Shown: positions 8,398-17,867 of the stretch, in pieces
Position numbering within the stretch: the first letter of the stretch is position 1
Layout of the letters: every line of letters begins with the position of its first letter
Assembly (NCBI GenBank): GCA_963704545.1
Contig: OY969915.1
Coordinates: 1,860,001-1,924,000, forward strand
Length of the DNA stretch: 64,000 nucleotides
DNA from: VRUE01 sp963704545
Lineage (GTDB): Bacteria > Actinomycetota > Thermoleophilia > Solirubrobacterales > 70-9
Direction of reading: 5' to 3'
Position numbers and translations under genes: made by a program
The notes under the pieces: model-generated
Database searches by the model: none
What the model was told of the DNA's origin: nothing
The model's input: the letters and a program-made list of their open reading frames with translations, nothing else

Positions 8398-10238
8398 TCG
8401 TCCTTGCTGCCTTGGCTTGAACGTGACCGACCCCGACCGCCCCTGCGGCCACGACGGCGACTGCGCGAGGCGGAGGATTCTAGCTCGGAGCCGTTCTCGC
8501 TGCCGCCAGCGGCCCCGTTGGTCGCCTCGACCCCCGGCAAACTGGCGACCGCGGCGGCCCGCTCGACCCGCTCGATCCGCACCAGCTTGCGCTCCCCGAC
8601 GAAGCGACCGCCGCCGGTGACGCTGACGATGTAGGAGTCGACGCGGGCGACGGCGTCGTCGGCGTTGTACATGTGCGGCTCGTCGATCTTGACCAGCACC
8701 TCCTCGCCGACCTTGAAGGGCAGTGCCCGCTCCTCGATCTCCTCGCGCGTCCCGGCCTCGACCACGTCGAACGTGTCGATCGAGAGCGCATCGCCGCCCT
8801 CGAAGTGGAACTGCTTGCCCGTCTCGGCCTCGAGCTCGGCGAGTCCGCTCTCGGGGTCGATCAGCTCCGCGGCGACCTTGGGGTTGACCCGGACCAGCAG
8901 CGCCTCGGCGTCCTTGGCGCCGGCGGCGACGTCCGGCAGTCGCCGCATCGCGTCCAGCGCCACCGTCTCGGCGGAGAGGACGACGCCCTCCCCCTCGCAG
9001 GTCGGACAGGGCGCGGTGAGGATCTCGCGCACGCCGTCGGTGACGTTCTGCCTGGTCATCTCGACCAGGCCCAGCGGCGAGACCTCGACCACGTAGCTCT
9101 TCGACTTGTCGGTGTCGAGCGCCTTGCGCAGCGTTTTCAGCACTTTGTCGCGGTTGCGCGCCCGTGCCATGTCGATGAAGTCGATGACGATGATGCCGCC
9201 GATGTCACGCAGGCGCAACTGGCGCACCGCCTCCTCGGCGGCCTCGGTGTTGACCCGGGTGATCGTCTCCTCCAGGCCCCCTTTGCCGCGGCCGGTGAAG
9301 CTGCCGCTGTTGACGTCGATCACGGTCAGCGCCTCGGCGTAGTCGATGATCAGGTAGCCACCCGAGGGCAGATCGGCGCGGCGGCCCAGGGTCGACTCGA
9401 TTTCCTTGTCGATCCCCCACTTCTCGAAGAGCGGCTTGCGGTCCTCGTAGAGCTCGACGCTCTCGACCAGCTCCGGCGCGGTGCGCTGGAAGAAGCTGGT
9501 CACCCGTTCGAACTGCTTGGGCGAGTCGATGATCGCTTTTTCGAAGTCGCTGAGGAAGACGTCGCGCAGGACGCGCACCGGCAGGTCGGCCTCCTGGAAG
9601 ACGAGATCGGGGGCGACGGTCTGCTCGGTGCGGCGCTCGAGCACCTCGTTGAGCTTGTGCAGGTAGCCGATCTCACGCACGAAGTCGGCTTTTTTCGCCC
9701 CGTGGGCGGCGGTGCGGACGATCAGCCCACCCGGCCCTTTGTAGGTGCGGTCGACCATCTTGCGCAGGCGGTCGCGCTCGGAGTCCGAGAGCCGCCGGCT
9801 GACGCCGACGCCGCTGCCCTGCGCGGCGTAGACGAGGTAGCGGCCGGCGATCGAGACGTTCATCGAGAGCCGTGCGCCCTTCGTCTTCAGCGGGTCCTTG
9901 ACCACCTGGACGACGATCTCCTGCCCCGGCTTGATCAGCTCGTCGATCCGGCGGCCTTTGCCGCGACCGCGCTTCGGGGCCTGTTCGCCGTTGGGCAGGA
10001 CGATCTCGTCGACGTGCAGAAAGCCGTTGCGCTCGAGGCCGATGTCGACGAATGCGGCCTCCATTCCGGGCAGGACGTTGTCGACCTTGCCCTTGTAGAT
10101 GTTGCCGACGATCGAACGCCGGCCGCGTCGCTCTATGTAGAGCTCCGCCACGTCGCGTTTGCCGCCTTTCGCTTTCGACTCGAGTACGGCCACGCGGGTC
10201 TCGCCACGATCGGCGGACACCAGGATTGTCTTTTTCAT
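8394..10238 (-). CDS. rng: Ribonuclease E/G
   Basis: A 614-residue endoribonuclease of the RNase E/G family, for rRNA maturation and mRNA decay. It shows an S1 RNA-binding domain (DIGLERNGFLHVDEI, about 63-77), catalytic acidic residues in the DNase-I-like part (VIDVNSGSFTG and IVIDFIDMA) and the zinc-link CPTCEGEG. The C-terminus is a short Arg/Gly/Ser-rich tail (RRRGRRGGRGRSR), not a long degradosome scaffold. It is longer than E. coli RNase G and shorter than RNase E, so rng and rne are both used for such proteins. It is the first gene of rng-rplU-rpmA. Confidence 0.93.
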   Translation of the reverse strand: MKKTILVSADRGETRVAVLESKAKGGKRDVAELYIERRGRRSIVGNIYKGKVDNVLPGMEAAFVDIGLERNGFLHVDEIVLPNGEQAPKRGRGKGRRIDELIKPGQEIVVQVVKDPLKTKGARLSMNVSIAGRYLVYAAQGSGVGVSRRLSDSERDRLRKMVDRTYKGPGGLIVRTAAHGAKKADFVREIGYLHKLNEVLERRTEQTVAPDLVFQEADLPVRVLRDVFLSDFEKAIIDSPKQFERVTSFFQRTAPELVESVELYEDRKPLFEKWGIDKEIESTLGRRADLPSGGYLIIDYAEALTVIDVNSGSFTGRGKGGLEETITRVNTEAAEEAVRQLRLRDIGGIIVIDFIDMARARNRDKVLKTLRKALDTDKSKSYVVEVSPLGLVEMTRQNVTDGVREILTAPCPTCEGEGVVLSAETVALDAMRRLPDVAAGAKDAEALLVRVNPKVAAELIDPESGLAELEAETGKQFHFEGGDALSIDTFDVVEAGTREEIEERALPFKVGEEVLVKIDEPHMYNADDAVARVDSYIVSVTGGGRFVGERKLVRIERVERAAAVASLPGVEATNGAAGGSENGSELESSASRSRRRGRRGGRGRSRSSQGSKDE

Positions 10239-10290
10239 GAATTCAGCTCAGTTCGGATAGGTACGCATTGCCGGCGACCCTTTCAAGGGA

Positions 10291-11487
10291 TCACCAGGCG
10301 AACCTGCCCCTCTGGCTGAGACGCGCTTGCATGTGGATGCTCTGAAGGACCCCGATCGCCAGGAAGGTCGCCAATACCGCCGACCCTCCGTAGCTCATCA
10401 GTGGCAGGGGAATCCCGGTGATCGGCATGATCCCGAGGTTCATCCCCACGTTTACGAAAACCTGGAACAGCAACATGGCGGCAATGCCGGCCGCCACGAG
10501 GGTCCCGTAGGAGTTCTTCGAGAGCGTCACAATCCGCAGCGCCCGCCAGATCAGCAGGGCGTAAAGGGATAGGACTAGCGCGGCCCCCATGAATCCGTAG
10601 CGCTCACCGATCACGGCAAAGATGAAGTCGGTGTGCCGCTCAGGGACGAAGTCGAGCCGCGTTTGTGTGGCCCGATCGCCTCGGCCGGTCGTCTCACCGG
10701 ATCCGATTGCGGTCTTGGCCTGGTTCTGCTGGTAGCCAGCGTCGCTGGGGTCCTCGCTCGGGTGAAGGAACGAGGTGAGTCTCTCCGTCTGGTAATCCTT
10801 GAGCAGCGGCGTCCCGATGGCGGGTGCTACCGCCAGGACGAACGCCGCCATCGCGACGATGGCCGCGCCGATCACCGCGAAGTGCGTCCAGGGGACGCCC
10901 CCCACGTACATCACGGCGAGGGTGATTGCCCCGTACACCAGGGAGGTGCCGAGGTCCGGCTGCAGGAAGACGAGCGCAGCCGGTGCCAGGCCGAGGCAGA
11001 GGTAGCGCACCGTGCGCTGCCTGTCTGACCCGTTCCTGGCGCCATCGATGACGAACCCGGCAAGCGCAAGCACGAGCAGGAGCTTGCCGAGCTCAGATGG
11101 CTGAAAGCTGAAGAAGGGAAGGTCGAAGGCGCGCCGTGAGCCGCGCGCCGCGAAGCCGAAGACGAAGACGAGGGAGATGCTCACGCAGAGGAAGGTGTAG
11201 ATGCCGACCCGCAGCTCGCGGAAGCGCGAGTAGTCGATGCGGGCGAGGAGGTACATGCCAACGATGCCAAGTACAGAGTAGATGGCCTGGCGGTCGACGA
11301 AGTAGTTGGGGCTGCCGGGGACGTCGTGCAGGGTCGACTGGCTCAGGGTGAAGACGCTGAACGCGGCGAGGGCGCCGGCGAAGAGGGCCAGGGGGCCGTC
11401 CATGTAGGGCAGGCCGAGGCGCTCCGCGATGCCCGGACGGACCGCGAAGGGCTCCAGCTTTGCCTGGCGTGCACGAGTCGCGTACAT
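10291..11487 (-). CDS. rodA: Rod shape-determining SEDS glycosyltransferase RodA
   Basis: A 398-residue polytopic membrane protein of the SEDS family (RodA/FtsW), which polymerises lipid II into glycan strands. About ten hydrophobic segments are visible, with family motifs FFSFQPSELGKLLLVL, the extracellular PERHTDFIFAVIGE, and TGIPLPLMSYGGSA near the end. The start is the ATG whose A is also the last base of the PBP2 stop (TGATG), so it is tightly coupled to PBP2, its expected partner. Confidence 0.93.
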   Translation of the reverse strand: MYATRARQAKLEPFAVRPGIAERLGLPYMDGPLALFAGALAAFSVFTLSQSTLHDVPGSPNYFVDRQAIYSVLGIVGMYLLARIDYSRFRELRVGIYTFLCVSISLVFVFGFAARGSRRAFDLPFFSFQPSELGKLLLVLALAGFVIDGARNGSDRQRTVRYLCLGLAPAALVFLQPDLGTSLVYGAITLAVMYVGGVPWTHFAVIGAAIVAMAAFVLAVAPAIGTPLLKDYQTERLTSFLHPSEDPSDAGYQQNQAKTAIGSGETTGRGDRATQTRLDFVPERHTDFIFAVIGERYGFMGAALVLSLYALLIWRALRIVTLSKNSYGTLVAAGIAAMLLFQVFVNVGMNLGIMPITGIPLPLMSYGGSAVLATFLAIGVLQSIHMQARLSQRGRFAW

Positions 11488-13352
11488 CAGCCCGGACTGC
11501 CGCCGTTGGGCCCGGCGGGACCCGTCGTGTGCTTGTTGAAATAGGCCTCGAGAATGTCGAGAGCGGCCGGCGCGGCCGATTCGGCGCCGAACCCTCCTTC
11601 CTCGATCGTAACGGCAGTGACGATTTTGGGGTCGGGATAGGGCGCCAGGACCAGATACCAGGACTGGTCGGCCTGGCCGACGCGCTGGGCGGTGCCGGTC
11701 TTGCCGGCAACCGGCACGGGAAAGCCGCCGAAGACTTCGTAGGAGGTGCCTTCGGATGCCTGCGCGGCGTCGTGCAGGCCTTGCAGGATGACGCTGCGGT
11801 ACTCCGGATCGATGTGGATGCGGCGACGGGGCGGCGGGGCGAATTCCTTCAGCACCCGCCCCGCGGCATCGGTCACTTCCTTGCCGACGTGGGGGGTGAC
11901 GACGGTGCCGCCATTGCCCAGCGCGGCATAGGCGATCGCCATCTGCAGCGGGCTTGCCTGCAGGTCTCCCTGGCCGGTGGCGAGCTGGATGTTGTCGCCG
12001 GCCGACCAGGGTCGGTCGGTGTTCCCTTCCTCGTAGAGCTGGTTGCGCCAGCGCTGGCTCGGCAGCAGGCCTTCGGTGTCGCCGGGCAGGTCGAGCCCGG
12101 GCGTCCGGCCAAAGCCAAGCATGCGCCCGGTGCGCTGAAGGTCGCCGGTATCCCACATCTCGAGGCCGAGCGTGTAGAAGTAGACGTCAGAGGAGACTTG
12201 GAGCGCGCGCGCCATGCTGACGCTGCCATAGGCTTCCCCGCCCGCATTCTGGAACCGCTGGCCGCCGACGGTCAGCGAGCCGCTGTCGTAGATCGGCTCC
12301 GAGGGCGTGATCACGCCGTTTTCGAGCGCCGCCAGCGCCGGCACGATCTTGAACGTGGAGCCGGTCGGGTACAGGCCCGAGACCGCACGGTTGGCGAGCG
12401 GCGCAGCCGGGTTGCGGTAGGTCTCGTCCACCTGCCTCTGGGTCAGGGGACGGGTGAAGAGCTCCGGTTCGAAGGTCGGAGACGAGCCCAGACCGAGGAT
12501 CTCCCCCGTGTTCACGTCCATGGTGACGAAGGCACCCTGGCCACGTTCGGCCAGAGCCGACTCCCCCGCCGCCTGCACCTTGGCATCGATTGAGAGCTTG
12601 AGGCTCCTGCCAGGCGCCGGCGGCTTCGAGACGAGCCGGCCGTTGGGGGTCGGCTGGCCGAGGGCATCGACTTGAATCCTGGTCAGGCCCGGCTCTCCAC
12701 GCAGGAAGCCGTCGTAGGTGTCCTCGACGCCGTCCTGGCCGATCTCGTCGCCGGGCTGCAGTCCTTCGTAGCGCGGGTCCTTCAGCTCCTCCGGGGAAAT
12801 CTCGCCGACGTTGCCGAGGATGTGGGCGGCAAGCGTCGCGTTCGGGTAGTCGCGGACGAAGACCCGCTGGACCTCGACCCCCGGGAAGCGGTCCTGGTTC
12901 TCCTGCAGGTAGTAGACGAGAAAGTGGCCGACGTCGCGGCGCAACGTCACCGGAGCCGCAGGTGCCAGTTTCAGCTCTTCGTGCATCGTCCGCCGCACCC
13001 GGCGCAGGGTGCTGTGCGTGAGGTCGGCCAGCTGTGCGAGCTCGGCGCGGCGCTCGGCCGGGTCCTCGGGAAGTTTCCGCGGGTTGACCTGCAGCGCGAG
13101 GCTGGTGCGGTTGCCGACCAGCAGCGTGCCGTTGCGATCGAGGATCTCGCCGCGGGGCGCGCTGACCCGGTACTCGCGCGTGCGGTTGTTCTTCGCTTCG
13201 GCCAGGTACTGCTCGCCGTCCAGCACCTGCAGCCGCCAGAGGCGGAAGAAGAGGATGGCGAAGAGGACCACGGCGATGCCACCGAAAAGCGCGATCCGCA
13301 GCGCCAGGCGACTGCTCACCGCCGGGCCTCTCTCCTCGGGTCGGAGATACAC
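11487..13352 (-). CDS. mrdA: Penicillin-binding protein 2 (elongasome transpeptidase)
   Basis: A 621-residue class B PBP that cross-links peptidoglycan during side-wall growth. One N-terminal membrane anchor (about 16-39) is followed by the pedestal domain (APRGEILDRNG) and the transpeptidase domain with SxxK in TGSTFKIVPA, SxN-type SSD in QVSSDVYFYTLG and KTG in VAGKTGTAQ. A later GTG at VSSRLALR would give a shorter N-terminus and is a possible alternative start. It lies immediately before rodA and after mreD. Confidence 0.93.
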   Translation of the reverse strand: MYLRPEERGPAVSSRLALRIALFGGIAVVLFAILFFRLWRLQVLDGEQYLAEAKNNRTREYRVSAPRGEILDRNGTLLVGNRTSLALQVNPRKLPEDPAERRAELAQLADLTHSTLRRVRRTMHEELKLAPAAPVTLRRDVGHFLVYYLQENQDRFPGVEVQRVFVRDYPNATLAAHILGNVGEISPEELKDPRYEGLQPGDEIGQDGVEDTYDGFLRGEPGLTRIQVDALGQPTPNGRLVSKPPAPGRSLKLSIDAKVQAAGESALAERGQGAFVTMDVNTGEILGLGSSPTFEPELFTRPLTQRQVDETYRNPAAPLANRAVSGLYPTGSTFKIVPALAALENGVITPSEPIYDSGSLTVGGQRFQNAGGEAYGSVSMARALQVSSDVYFYTLGLEMWDTGDLQRTGRMLGFGRTPGLDLPGDTEGLLPSQRWRNQLYEEGNTDRPWSAGDNIQLATGQGDLQASPLQMAIAYAALGNGGTVVTPHVGKEVTDAAGRVLKEFAPPPRRRIHIDPEYRSVILQGLHDAAQASEGTSYEVFGGFPVPVAGKTGTAQRVGQADQSWYLVLAPYPDPKIVTAVTIEEGGFGAESAAPAALDILEAYFNKHTTGPAGPNGGSPG

Positions 13353-13356
13353 GTGC

Positions 13357-13905
13357 CTATGCCCCCAGCACGGTCGGCTGCCGGCGCCGCTGCACCTTGG
13401 GCTCCTCGACCAGGGCCGAGCGCAGCACCCGGCGCACCAGCAGGTAGATCGGCCAGCCGAGGAAGAACGCGTAGACGCTCTTCAGCAACATGTCGCGCAC
13501 GATCAGCAGGCTGATCGGGGCGTCGACGCCGAGCAGCAGCTGGATCGCGGCGAAGCCGAGCTCGGCGACCAGCGTCAGGCCCATGCAGAGCAGGGCCGGA
13601 ACGAGCGAACTGTGGATCCCGAAGCGTTCGCGGAAGAGGCCGGCGAGGTAGCCGGTCCCGAGCAGCACCAGCGAGGCGATGCCCAGCACCTCGACCAGCA
13701 GGGAGTCGACGAAGAGGCCGATCGCGAACCCGGCGACGGCCCCGGTCAGGCTCCCCCCCAGCAGGGCGAGGCAGACGACCAGCGCCGGCAGCACGTCGGG
13801 GCTGACGTGGAAGAGTTCGACCTGGGAGAAGAAGGAGAGCTGCAGGAGCACGCCGAGGAACCCGATCGCGGCGATGCGGGCGACGATCTTCGGGGTCATG
13901 ATCAT
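13357..13905 (-). CDS. mreD: Rod shape-determining protein MreD
   Basis: A 182-residue integral membrane protein with about five hydrophobic segments, matching the small MreD family (subunit of the MreBCD elongation complex). The start MIMTPKIV is chosen because its ATG overlaps the mreC stop in an ATGA quartet. The C-terminus is basic and cytoplasmic (VQRRRQPTVLGA). Sequence conservation in MreD is low, so the call relies on topology and position between mreC and PBP2. Confidence 0.88.
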   Translation of the reverse strand: MIMTPKIVARIAAIGFLGVLLQLSFFSQVELFHVSPDVLPALVVCLALLGGSLTGAVAGFAIGLFVDSLLVEVLGIASLVLLGTGYLAGLFRERFGIHSSLVPALLCMGLTLVAELGFAAIQLLLGVDAPISLLIVRDMLLKSVYAFFLGWPIYLLVRRVLRSALVEEPKVQRRRQPTVLGA

Positions 13906-14753
13906 CCGCGCGAGCCTCCGGTCAGCACCTGGACGAGGTCGAGGTTCCGCAAGTCGGCAAAGGGTCGCACGTCGACCTGTTCGCTGGCCTCCTGTTCGAC
14001 GATCGGGGCCTTCGTCACTTCGCCCAGCGGCAGGCCCGGCGGGAAGAGGGAGGAGAGGCCCTGGGCGCGCCAGCCGGCGGTGACGACCGTCTGCCCCCCG
14101 TGCACCTCCGTGGTCGAGTCGATGAAGTCGAGGATCAGGTCTTCGGGATTGCCGACTTCCGGCTTGATCACGCCCTGCACGCCGACGGGCACGACCTTTG
14201 CCGAGATCGCGCTGGCGTGGTCGGTGAGCAGCATCACCTGCGAAGAACCCGGCCCGACCGAGGAGATGCGCCCGACCAGGCCGTCGCCGCTGATCACCGG
14301 GTCGTCGACCCGGACGCCGTCGCCGTCGCCGACGTCGATCGTCACGCTCGAGCGCCACTGCGTCGGCGAGCGAGAGATCACCCGGCCGGTCACCTCCTCA
14401 TAGGCCGAGGCGGCGAGCACGGGGCTCCGGTCCAGCTCGAGCAGCTTGCGCAACTGCGCGTTCTCGTGCTGGGCCTCCTGGCCGGCGACGGCCTGCTCCC
14501 GCGCAACGACCAGCTCGGACTTGAGCTGGCTGTTTTCGCCGCGCGCGTCGAAGGTCTGGTCGAACCAGCCGACCAGGTCGCGAGCCGGCTTGAGCGCGCG
14601 GTCGGCCACCGACTGAACCGGGCTGAAGATCGAGCTGACGCCGCGCTGGAAGCCGCGCGAGTCCTGCCCGTAGGTAGCGGAGAGCAGGACGAACGAGCCG
14701 ACGATCAACAGGGCGAGCACCGCCCTACGGCGGCGTACTTGCTTTCGATACAC
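13902..14753 (-). CDS. mreC: Rod shape-determining protein MreC
   Basis: A 283-residue bitopic protein. A short basic cytoplasmic tail (YRKQVRRRR) precedes one transmembrane helix (about 11-28), a coiled coil (about 65-115) and the beta-rich extracytoplasmic domain with GRVISRSPTQW, GVRVDDPVISGDGLVGRIS and a conserved GLSSLFPPGLPLGEV near the end. It links MreB to PBP2/RodA. It is followed by mreD with an ATGA overlap. Confidence 0.92.
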   Translation of the reverse strand: MYRKQVRRRRAVLALLIVGSFVLLSATYGQDSRGFQRGVSSIFSPVQSVADRALKPARDLVGWFDQTFDARGENSQLKSELVVAREQAVAGQEAQHENAQLRKLLELDRSPVLAASAYEEVTGRVISRSPTQWRSSVTIDVGDGDGVRVDDPVISGDGLVGRISSVGPGSSQVMLLTDHASAISAKVVPVGVQGVIKPEVGNPEDLILDFIDSTTEVHGGQTVVTAGWRAQGLSSLFPPGLPLGEVTKAPIVEQEASEQVDVRPFADLRNLDLVQVLTGGSRG

Positions 14754-14956
14754 AGTGAAGGCCTAAGTTGGGGAGTTGAGATGAAAGGGAGCCAGGAGTC
14801 CGTCCGCAAACTCCCCGCGCACGCCTGGCGGCGGCGGACGCGGCGCGGCGCGGCGTCCTCGGTCGGCCAAATAGCGCTGCTATTCGGCCTCCCTGCGTCC
14901 TTGCGCCGCTTGGTCCGGCGCACGCCAGCCGTACACGTGGATTTTCCGAATGGACT
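14754..14956. other. mreB-mreC intergenic region with hairpins
   Basis: About 200 bp without a credible gene. It contains GCCAAATAGC and GCTATTCGGC around a GCT loop (one mismatch) near 14867-14890, and a GC-rich stem around GACGCGGCGC/GCGCGGCGTC near 14838-14860. These may be a partial terminator or processing site separating mreB from mreCD. Neither is followed by a clear T-tract on the minus strand. Confidence 0.4.
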
Positions 14957-16006
14957 CTAAGCAAAGTGCCGCGTTCCCGAATTGCGCTTGCTGGCGCGAT
15001 GGATGGCCTCGAACTCCTCCAGGGAGATGCCCGATCCCACCGCCACGCACGTAAGCGGTGACTCTGCCAGCTGACACGGCATCTGGCACTCGTCGCGAAG
15101 ACGCTGTTCGAGTCCTTGCAGGAGGGCGCCGCCGCCGGCGAGGGTTATGCCGCGATCCATGATGTCACCGGCGAGCTCGGGGGGAGTGCGGTCGAGCGTG
15201 TCCTTGACCGCCTCGACGATGTGCCCGACCGTTTCGTCGAGCGCCTCGCGTATCTCTTCGGAGCCGAGCTCGATCGTCTTCGGCAGGCCGGAGACGAGAT
15301 CGCGTCCGCGGATCTCAGCCCGCACTTCCTCGGACAGCGGCGAGGCCGAGCCAGCTTCGAGCTTGACCTCCTCCGCCGTCTGCGTGCCGATCGCCAGCTT
15401 GTACTCGTGCTTGCAGTGGTTGACGATCGCCTCGTCGAGCTCGTCGCCGCCGATCCGGATCGACTGCGAGACGACGATCCCGCCGAGCGATATCACCGCC
15501 ACCTCGGTGGTGCCGCCGCCGACGTCGACGACCATCGAGCCGGTCGGCTCCGCCACCGGCAGGCCGGCCCCGATCGCCGCCGCCATCGGCTCCTCGATCA
15601 GGTAGGCCTGGCGCGCCCCCGCTGAGAGGCAGGCCTCCTCGACCGCCCGCTTCTCGACCCCGGTGACACCCGAGGGAACGCAGACCACCACGCGCGGGTG
15701 TGCGAACCGGTTGGAGTGCACCTGCTTGATGAAGTGGCGCAGCATCTGCTCGGTCACGTCGAAATCGGCGATGACACCGTCCTTGAGCGGCCGGATCGCG
15801 GTGATGTTGCCCGGGGTCCGTCCCAGCATCCGCTTCGCCTCGACCCCCACCGCGTGCACCTGGCCGGTGTGGGAGTCGATCGCCACGACCGAGGGCTCCG
15901 AGAGGACGATGCCGCGCCCGCGAACGTAGACGAGTGTGTTGGCCGTGCCCAGGTCGACGGCCATGTCGCGACCGCCGAGACCTCTGAGATATCCGAGTAC
16001 ACCCAT
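14957..16006 (-). CDS. mreB: Actin-like rod shape protein MreB
   Basis: A 349-residue bacterial actin. ATP-binding motifs are present: phosphate 1 AVDLGTANTLVYVRGRG near the N-terminus and phosphate 2 VVDVGGGTTEVAVISLGG in the middle. The start is the Met of MGVLGYLRGLGG; upstream in-frame sequence is not MreB-like. It forms membrane-bound filaments that direct the MreCD/PBP2/RodA complex encoded downstream on the same strand. Confidence 0.96.
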   Translation of the reverse strand: MGVLGYLRGLGGRDMAVDLGTANTLVYVRGRGIVLSEPSVVAIDSHTGQVHAVGVEAKRMLGRTPGNITAIRPLKDGVIADFDVTEQMLRHFIKQVHSNRFAHPRVVVCVPSGVTGVEKRAVEEACLSAGARQAYLIEEPMAAAIGAGLPVAEPTGSMVVDVGGGTTEVAVISLGGIVVSQSIRIGGDELDEAIVNHCKHEYKLAIGTQTAEEVKLEAGSASPLSEEVRAEIRGRDLVSGLPKTIELGSEEIREALDETVGHIVEAVKDTLDRTPPELAGDIMDRGITLAGGGALLQGLEQRLRDECQMPCQLAESPLTCVAVGSGISLEEFEAIHRASKRNSGTRHFA

Positions 16007-16068
16007 GCGTGGAATGAAGACTTTCCGACTGGGATTGTCCCAAACCCGCAAAATCGACACAAATCGGC

Positions 16069-16623
16069 TTACCGGTGCGTGGCCGGGAACAGCTCGGGCG
16101 CCAGCTCGAAGAGCAACCCGACTGGAAGCCCCACCACGTTTGAAACGCTGCCCTCGACCCGCTCGACCAGGGTCGAGCCGAGCGTCTGAATCGCGTACCC
16201 GCCGGAGCGGCCCTCCCACTCGCCGAAGTCCACATAACGTTCTTTATCAGCGGCGCTCAGCTCCCTGAAGACGACGGTCGTTCGTTCGAGCCCACTCCGC
16301 TCCTCTCCCTCCACGAGCACCACCAGCCCGCTCAAAACCACGTGTGCCCGCCCCGACATCCGCTCCAGATAGCTCCGCGACTCGTCGGCATCAGCCGGCT
16401 TCCCGAGAGCCTTCCCGTCAAGCACGACATCCGTATCGCAGGCGATTACGATGCCCTCGCGCCCAACGGCCGACGCCTTCCGCCGCGCGTTCTCGACCAC
16501 CTCGACCTCAGGATCCCCGCCGGTCAACTCCTCCACACCCGACACCACCACCTCGAACTCGAGCCCCAGCTTCCGCAGAATCTCGCTTCTCTGCGGCGAC
16601 CCGGATGCGAGCGTCAGCCTCAT
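16069..16623 (-). CDS. maf: Maf-family nucleoside triphosphate pyrophosphatase
   Basis: A 184-residue Maf protein, a house-cleaning pyrophosphatase for non-canonical nucleotides, historically linked to septum formation. It begins LTLASGSPQRSEILRKLG and keeps KASAVG, the DTDVVLDGKALGKP metal/nucleotide region and GGYAIQTLGS. Length is normal. It lies just upstream of mreB on the same strand, a common bacterial neighbourhood. Confidence 0.92.
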   Translation of the reverse strand: MRLTLASGSPQRSEILRKLGLEFEVVVSGVEELTGGDPEVEVVENARRKASAVGREGIVIACDTDVVLDGKALGKPADADESRSYLERMSGRAHVVLSGLVVLVEGEERSGLERTTVVFRELSAADKERYVDFGEWEGRSGGYAIQTLGSTLVERVEGSVSNVVGLPVGLLFELAPELFPATHR

Positions 16624-16644
16624 GCGCGCCTGCCGGGGGGTGGC

Positions 16645-16712
16645 GTCGCAGGGGGAACCGCCCCCGAGGACGCTTTAGCGACCGCAGGGGGTGGTGGGTC
16701 CCCTGCGGCGAC
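16645..16712. terminator. GC-rich inverted repeat between ndk and maf
   Basis: GTCGCAGGGG at 16645-16654 pairs with CCCCTGCGGCGAC at 16700-16712 with a 3-nt bulge, enclosing smaller G-run/C-run and CGCT-TTA-GCG hairpins. It occupies the 112-bp gap downstream of ndk on the minus strand, where a terminator would be expected, but there is no T-tract. Confidence 0.4.
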
Positions 16713-16735
16713 AGGACCCGCCGGCCCAACGCCCA

Positions 16736-17143
16736 TCAGCTCAACTCTGGAAACCAGATCCCGATCTCGCGCTCAGCAGACTCATCCGAGTCCGACCCAT
16801 GCACCATGTTGAAGGTGACCTCGAGCGCGAAGTCCCCGCGGATAGACCCCGGCGCGGCCTCAACCGGATTGGTGGCGCCGATCAGCTGGCGGGCCGCCGC
16901 GACCGCTTCGGTGCCCTCGAGCACCATCGCGACCAGCGTGCCGCCGGTGATGAAGGAGACCAGCTCGCCGAAGAACGGCTTCTCCGAGTGCTCTTCGTAA
17001 TGCTTGTCGGCGATCGACTCGTCGGCCTGCATCGTCTTCAGCGCGGCGATGCGAAGTCCCTTGCGCTCGAAGCGGGCGATCACCTCGCCGGTCAGGGCGC
17101 GCTGGAAGGCGTCAGGCTTTACGAGGATCAGCGTCCGACTCAC
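16736..17143 (-). CDS. ndk: Nucleoside diphosphate kinase
   Basis: A 135-residue NDK that equilibrates NTP and NDP pools through a phosphohistidine. The start MSRTLILVKPDAFQR, the KPFF segment and the active-site His115 in FNMVHGSDSDE are all present. Length is normal. The upstream zinc-ribbon gene overlaps its start by 32 bp. Confidence 0.96.
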   Translation of the reverse strand: MSRTLILVKPDAFQRALTGEVIARFERKGLRIAALKTMQADESIADKHYEEHSEKPFFGELVSFITGGTLVAMVLEGTEAVAAARQLIGATNPVEAAPGSIRGDFALEVTFNMVHGSDSDESAEREIGIWFPELS

Positions 17144-17753
17144 GTGCGGGGCTCCTTTGGGTTCGTTTGGCGGCTTTGGGTTCTTTGGCGGCCGGGCGGG
17201 CCGGCTCCTCGGCGGCGGAAGCGGCCGGCTCCTTTAGCGCCGGCTCGGCCTTCTCCGTGTCCTTCTCTTTCCTTCGCGGCGGCGGCCCGCGCTTCGCGCG
17301 CCGCGGGCGCTCCTCCAGCGCCGTCTCGCAGTAGGGACAGAGAGCCCAGCGGGGGTCGACGGGCTTGCGGCAGCTCGGGCAGGGGTTCTTGAGGCGCTGC
17401 TGGCACTTGGGGCAGCGCAGGAAATTCCGTTCCACCGGGTATTCGCAGTTGGGGCAGGAGGCCTCGGTCAACTGGCGCACGCGCAGCTCGGCGGCCCTGA
17501 TCTCGAGCTCGCGTTCGTGGGCGTCCTCGAGGAACTCGGGCGGGCGCACGATCGCGTAGACGGCGGTGCCGATGTAGGGGAAGAAGGAGCCGATCGTGGC
17601 GCAGGCGACGAGAAACGGGTCGGAGATGCGGCGCCTGGCGTCGAAGTAGGTGTAGACGATCAGCGCCAGCCAGACGACCACGATCGCCAGGATGAAGAAG
17701 GTCGCGACCAGGTTGAGGCCGTCGTTGTCGATGCCGAAGATCGCTAGTGCCAT
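17112..17753 (-). CDS. Membrane protein with double zinc ribbon
   Basis: A 213-residue protein of unknown function. Two N-terminal hydrophobic segments (about 13-35 and 47-70) anchor it. A short helix (about 75-95) leads to two zinc ribbons, each with paired CxxC motifs: CPNC with CPKC, then CPSC with CPYC (about 99-153). The tail (about 155-213) is Lys/Glu/Pro/Ala-rich and probably disordered. Such proteins are common in actinobacteria without an assigned role. The coding end overlaps ndk by 32 bp, so co-expression is likely. Confidence 0.75.
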   Translation of the reverse strand: MALAIFGIDNDGLNLVATFFILAIVVVWLALIVYTYFDARRRISDPFLVACATIGSFFPYIGTAVYAIVRPPEFLEDAHERELEIRAAELRVRQLTEASCPNCEYPVERNFLRCPKCQQRLKNPCPSCRKPVDPRWALCPYCETALEERPRRAKRGPPPRRKEKDTEKAEPALKEPAASAAEEPARPAAKEPKAAKRTQRSPARESDADPRKA

Positions 17754-17815
17754 GGCTGGGACCCCGAGGGGAGGTCGGGCAGTCTACTTCGCCGCCGGGC
17801 TCACGAACCCTCGTA

Positions 17816-17853
17816 TCCGACATTGACCCCACCCCGGTGTGGTCAATGTCGGA
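17816..17853. terminator. Long hairpin between divergently spaced minus-strand genes
   Basis: 17-bp arms (17816-17832 and 17837-17853, one mismatch) around a four-base loop, reading TCCGACATTGACC outward. It lies 15 bp past the stop of the 42-residue membrane protein gene and before the zinc-ribbon gene, so it most likely ends or separates these transcripts. There is no T-tract; a protein-binding palindrome is the alternative. Confidence 0.5.
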
Positions 17854-17867
17854 TGGGTCGTTTCCAT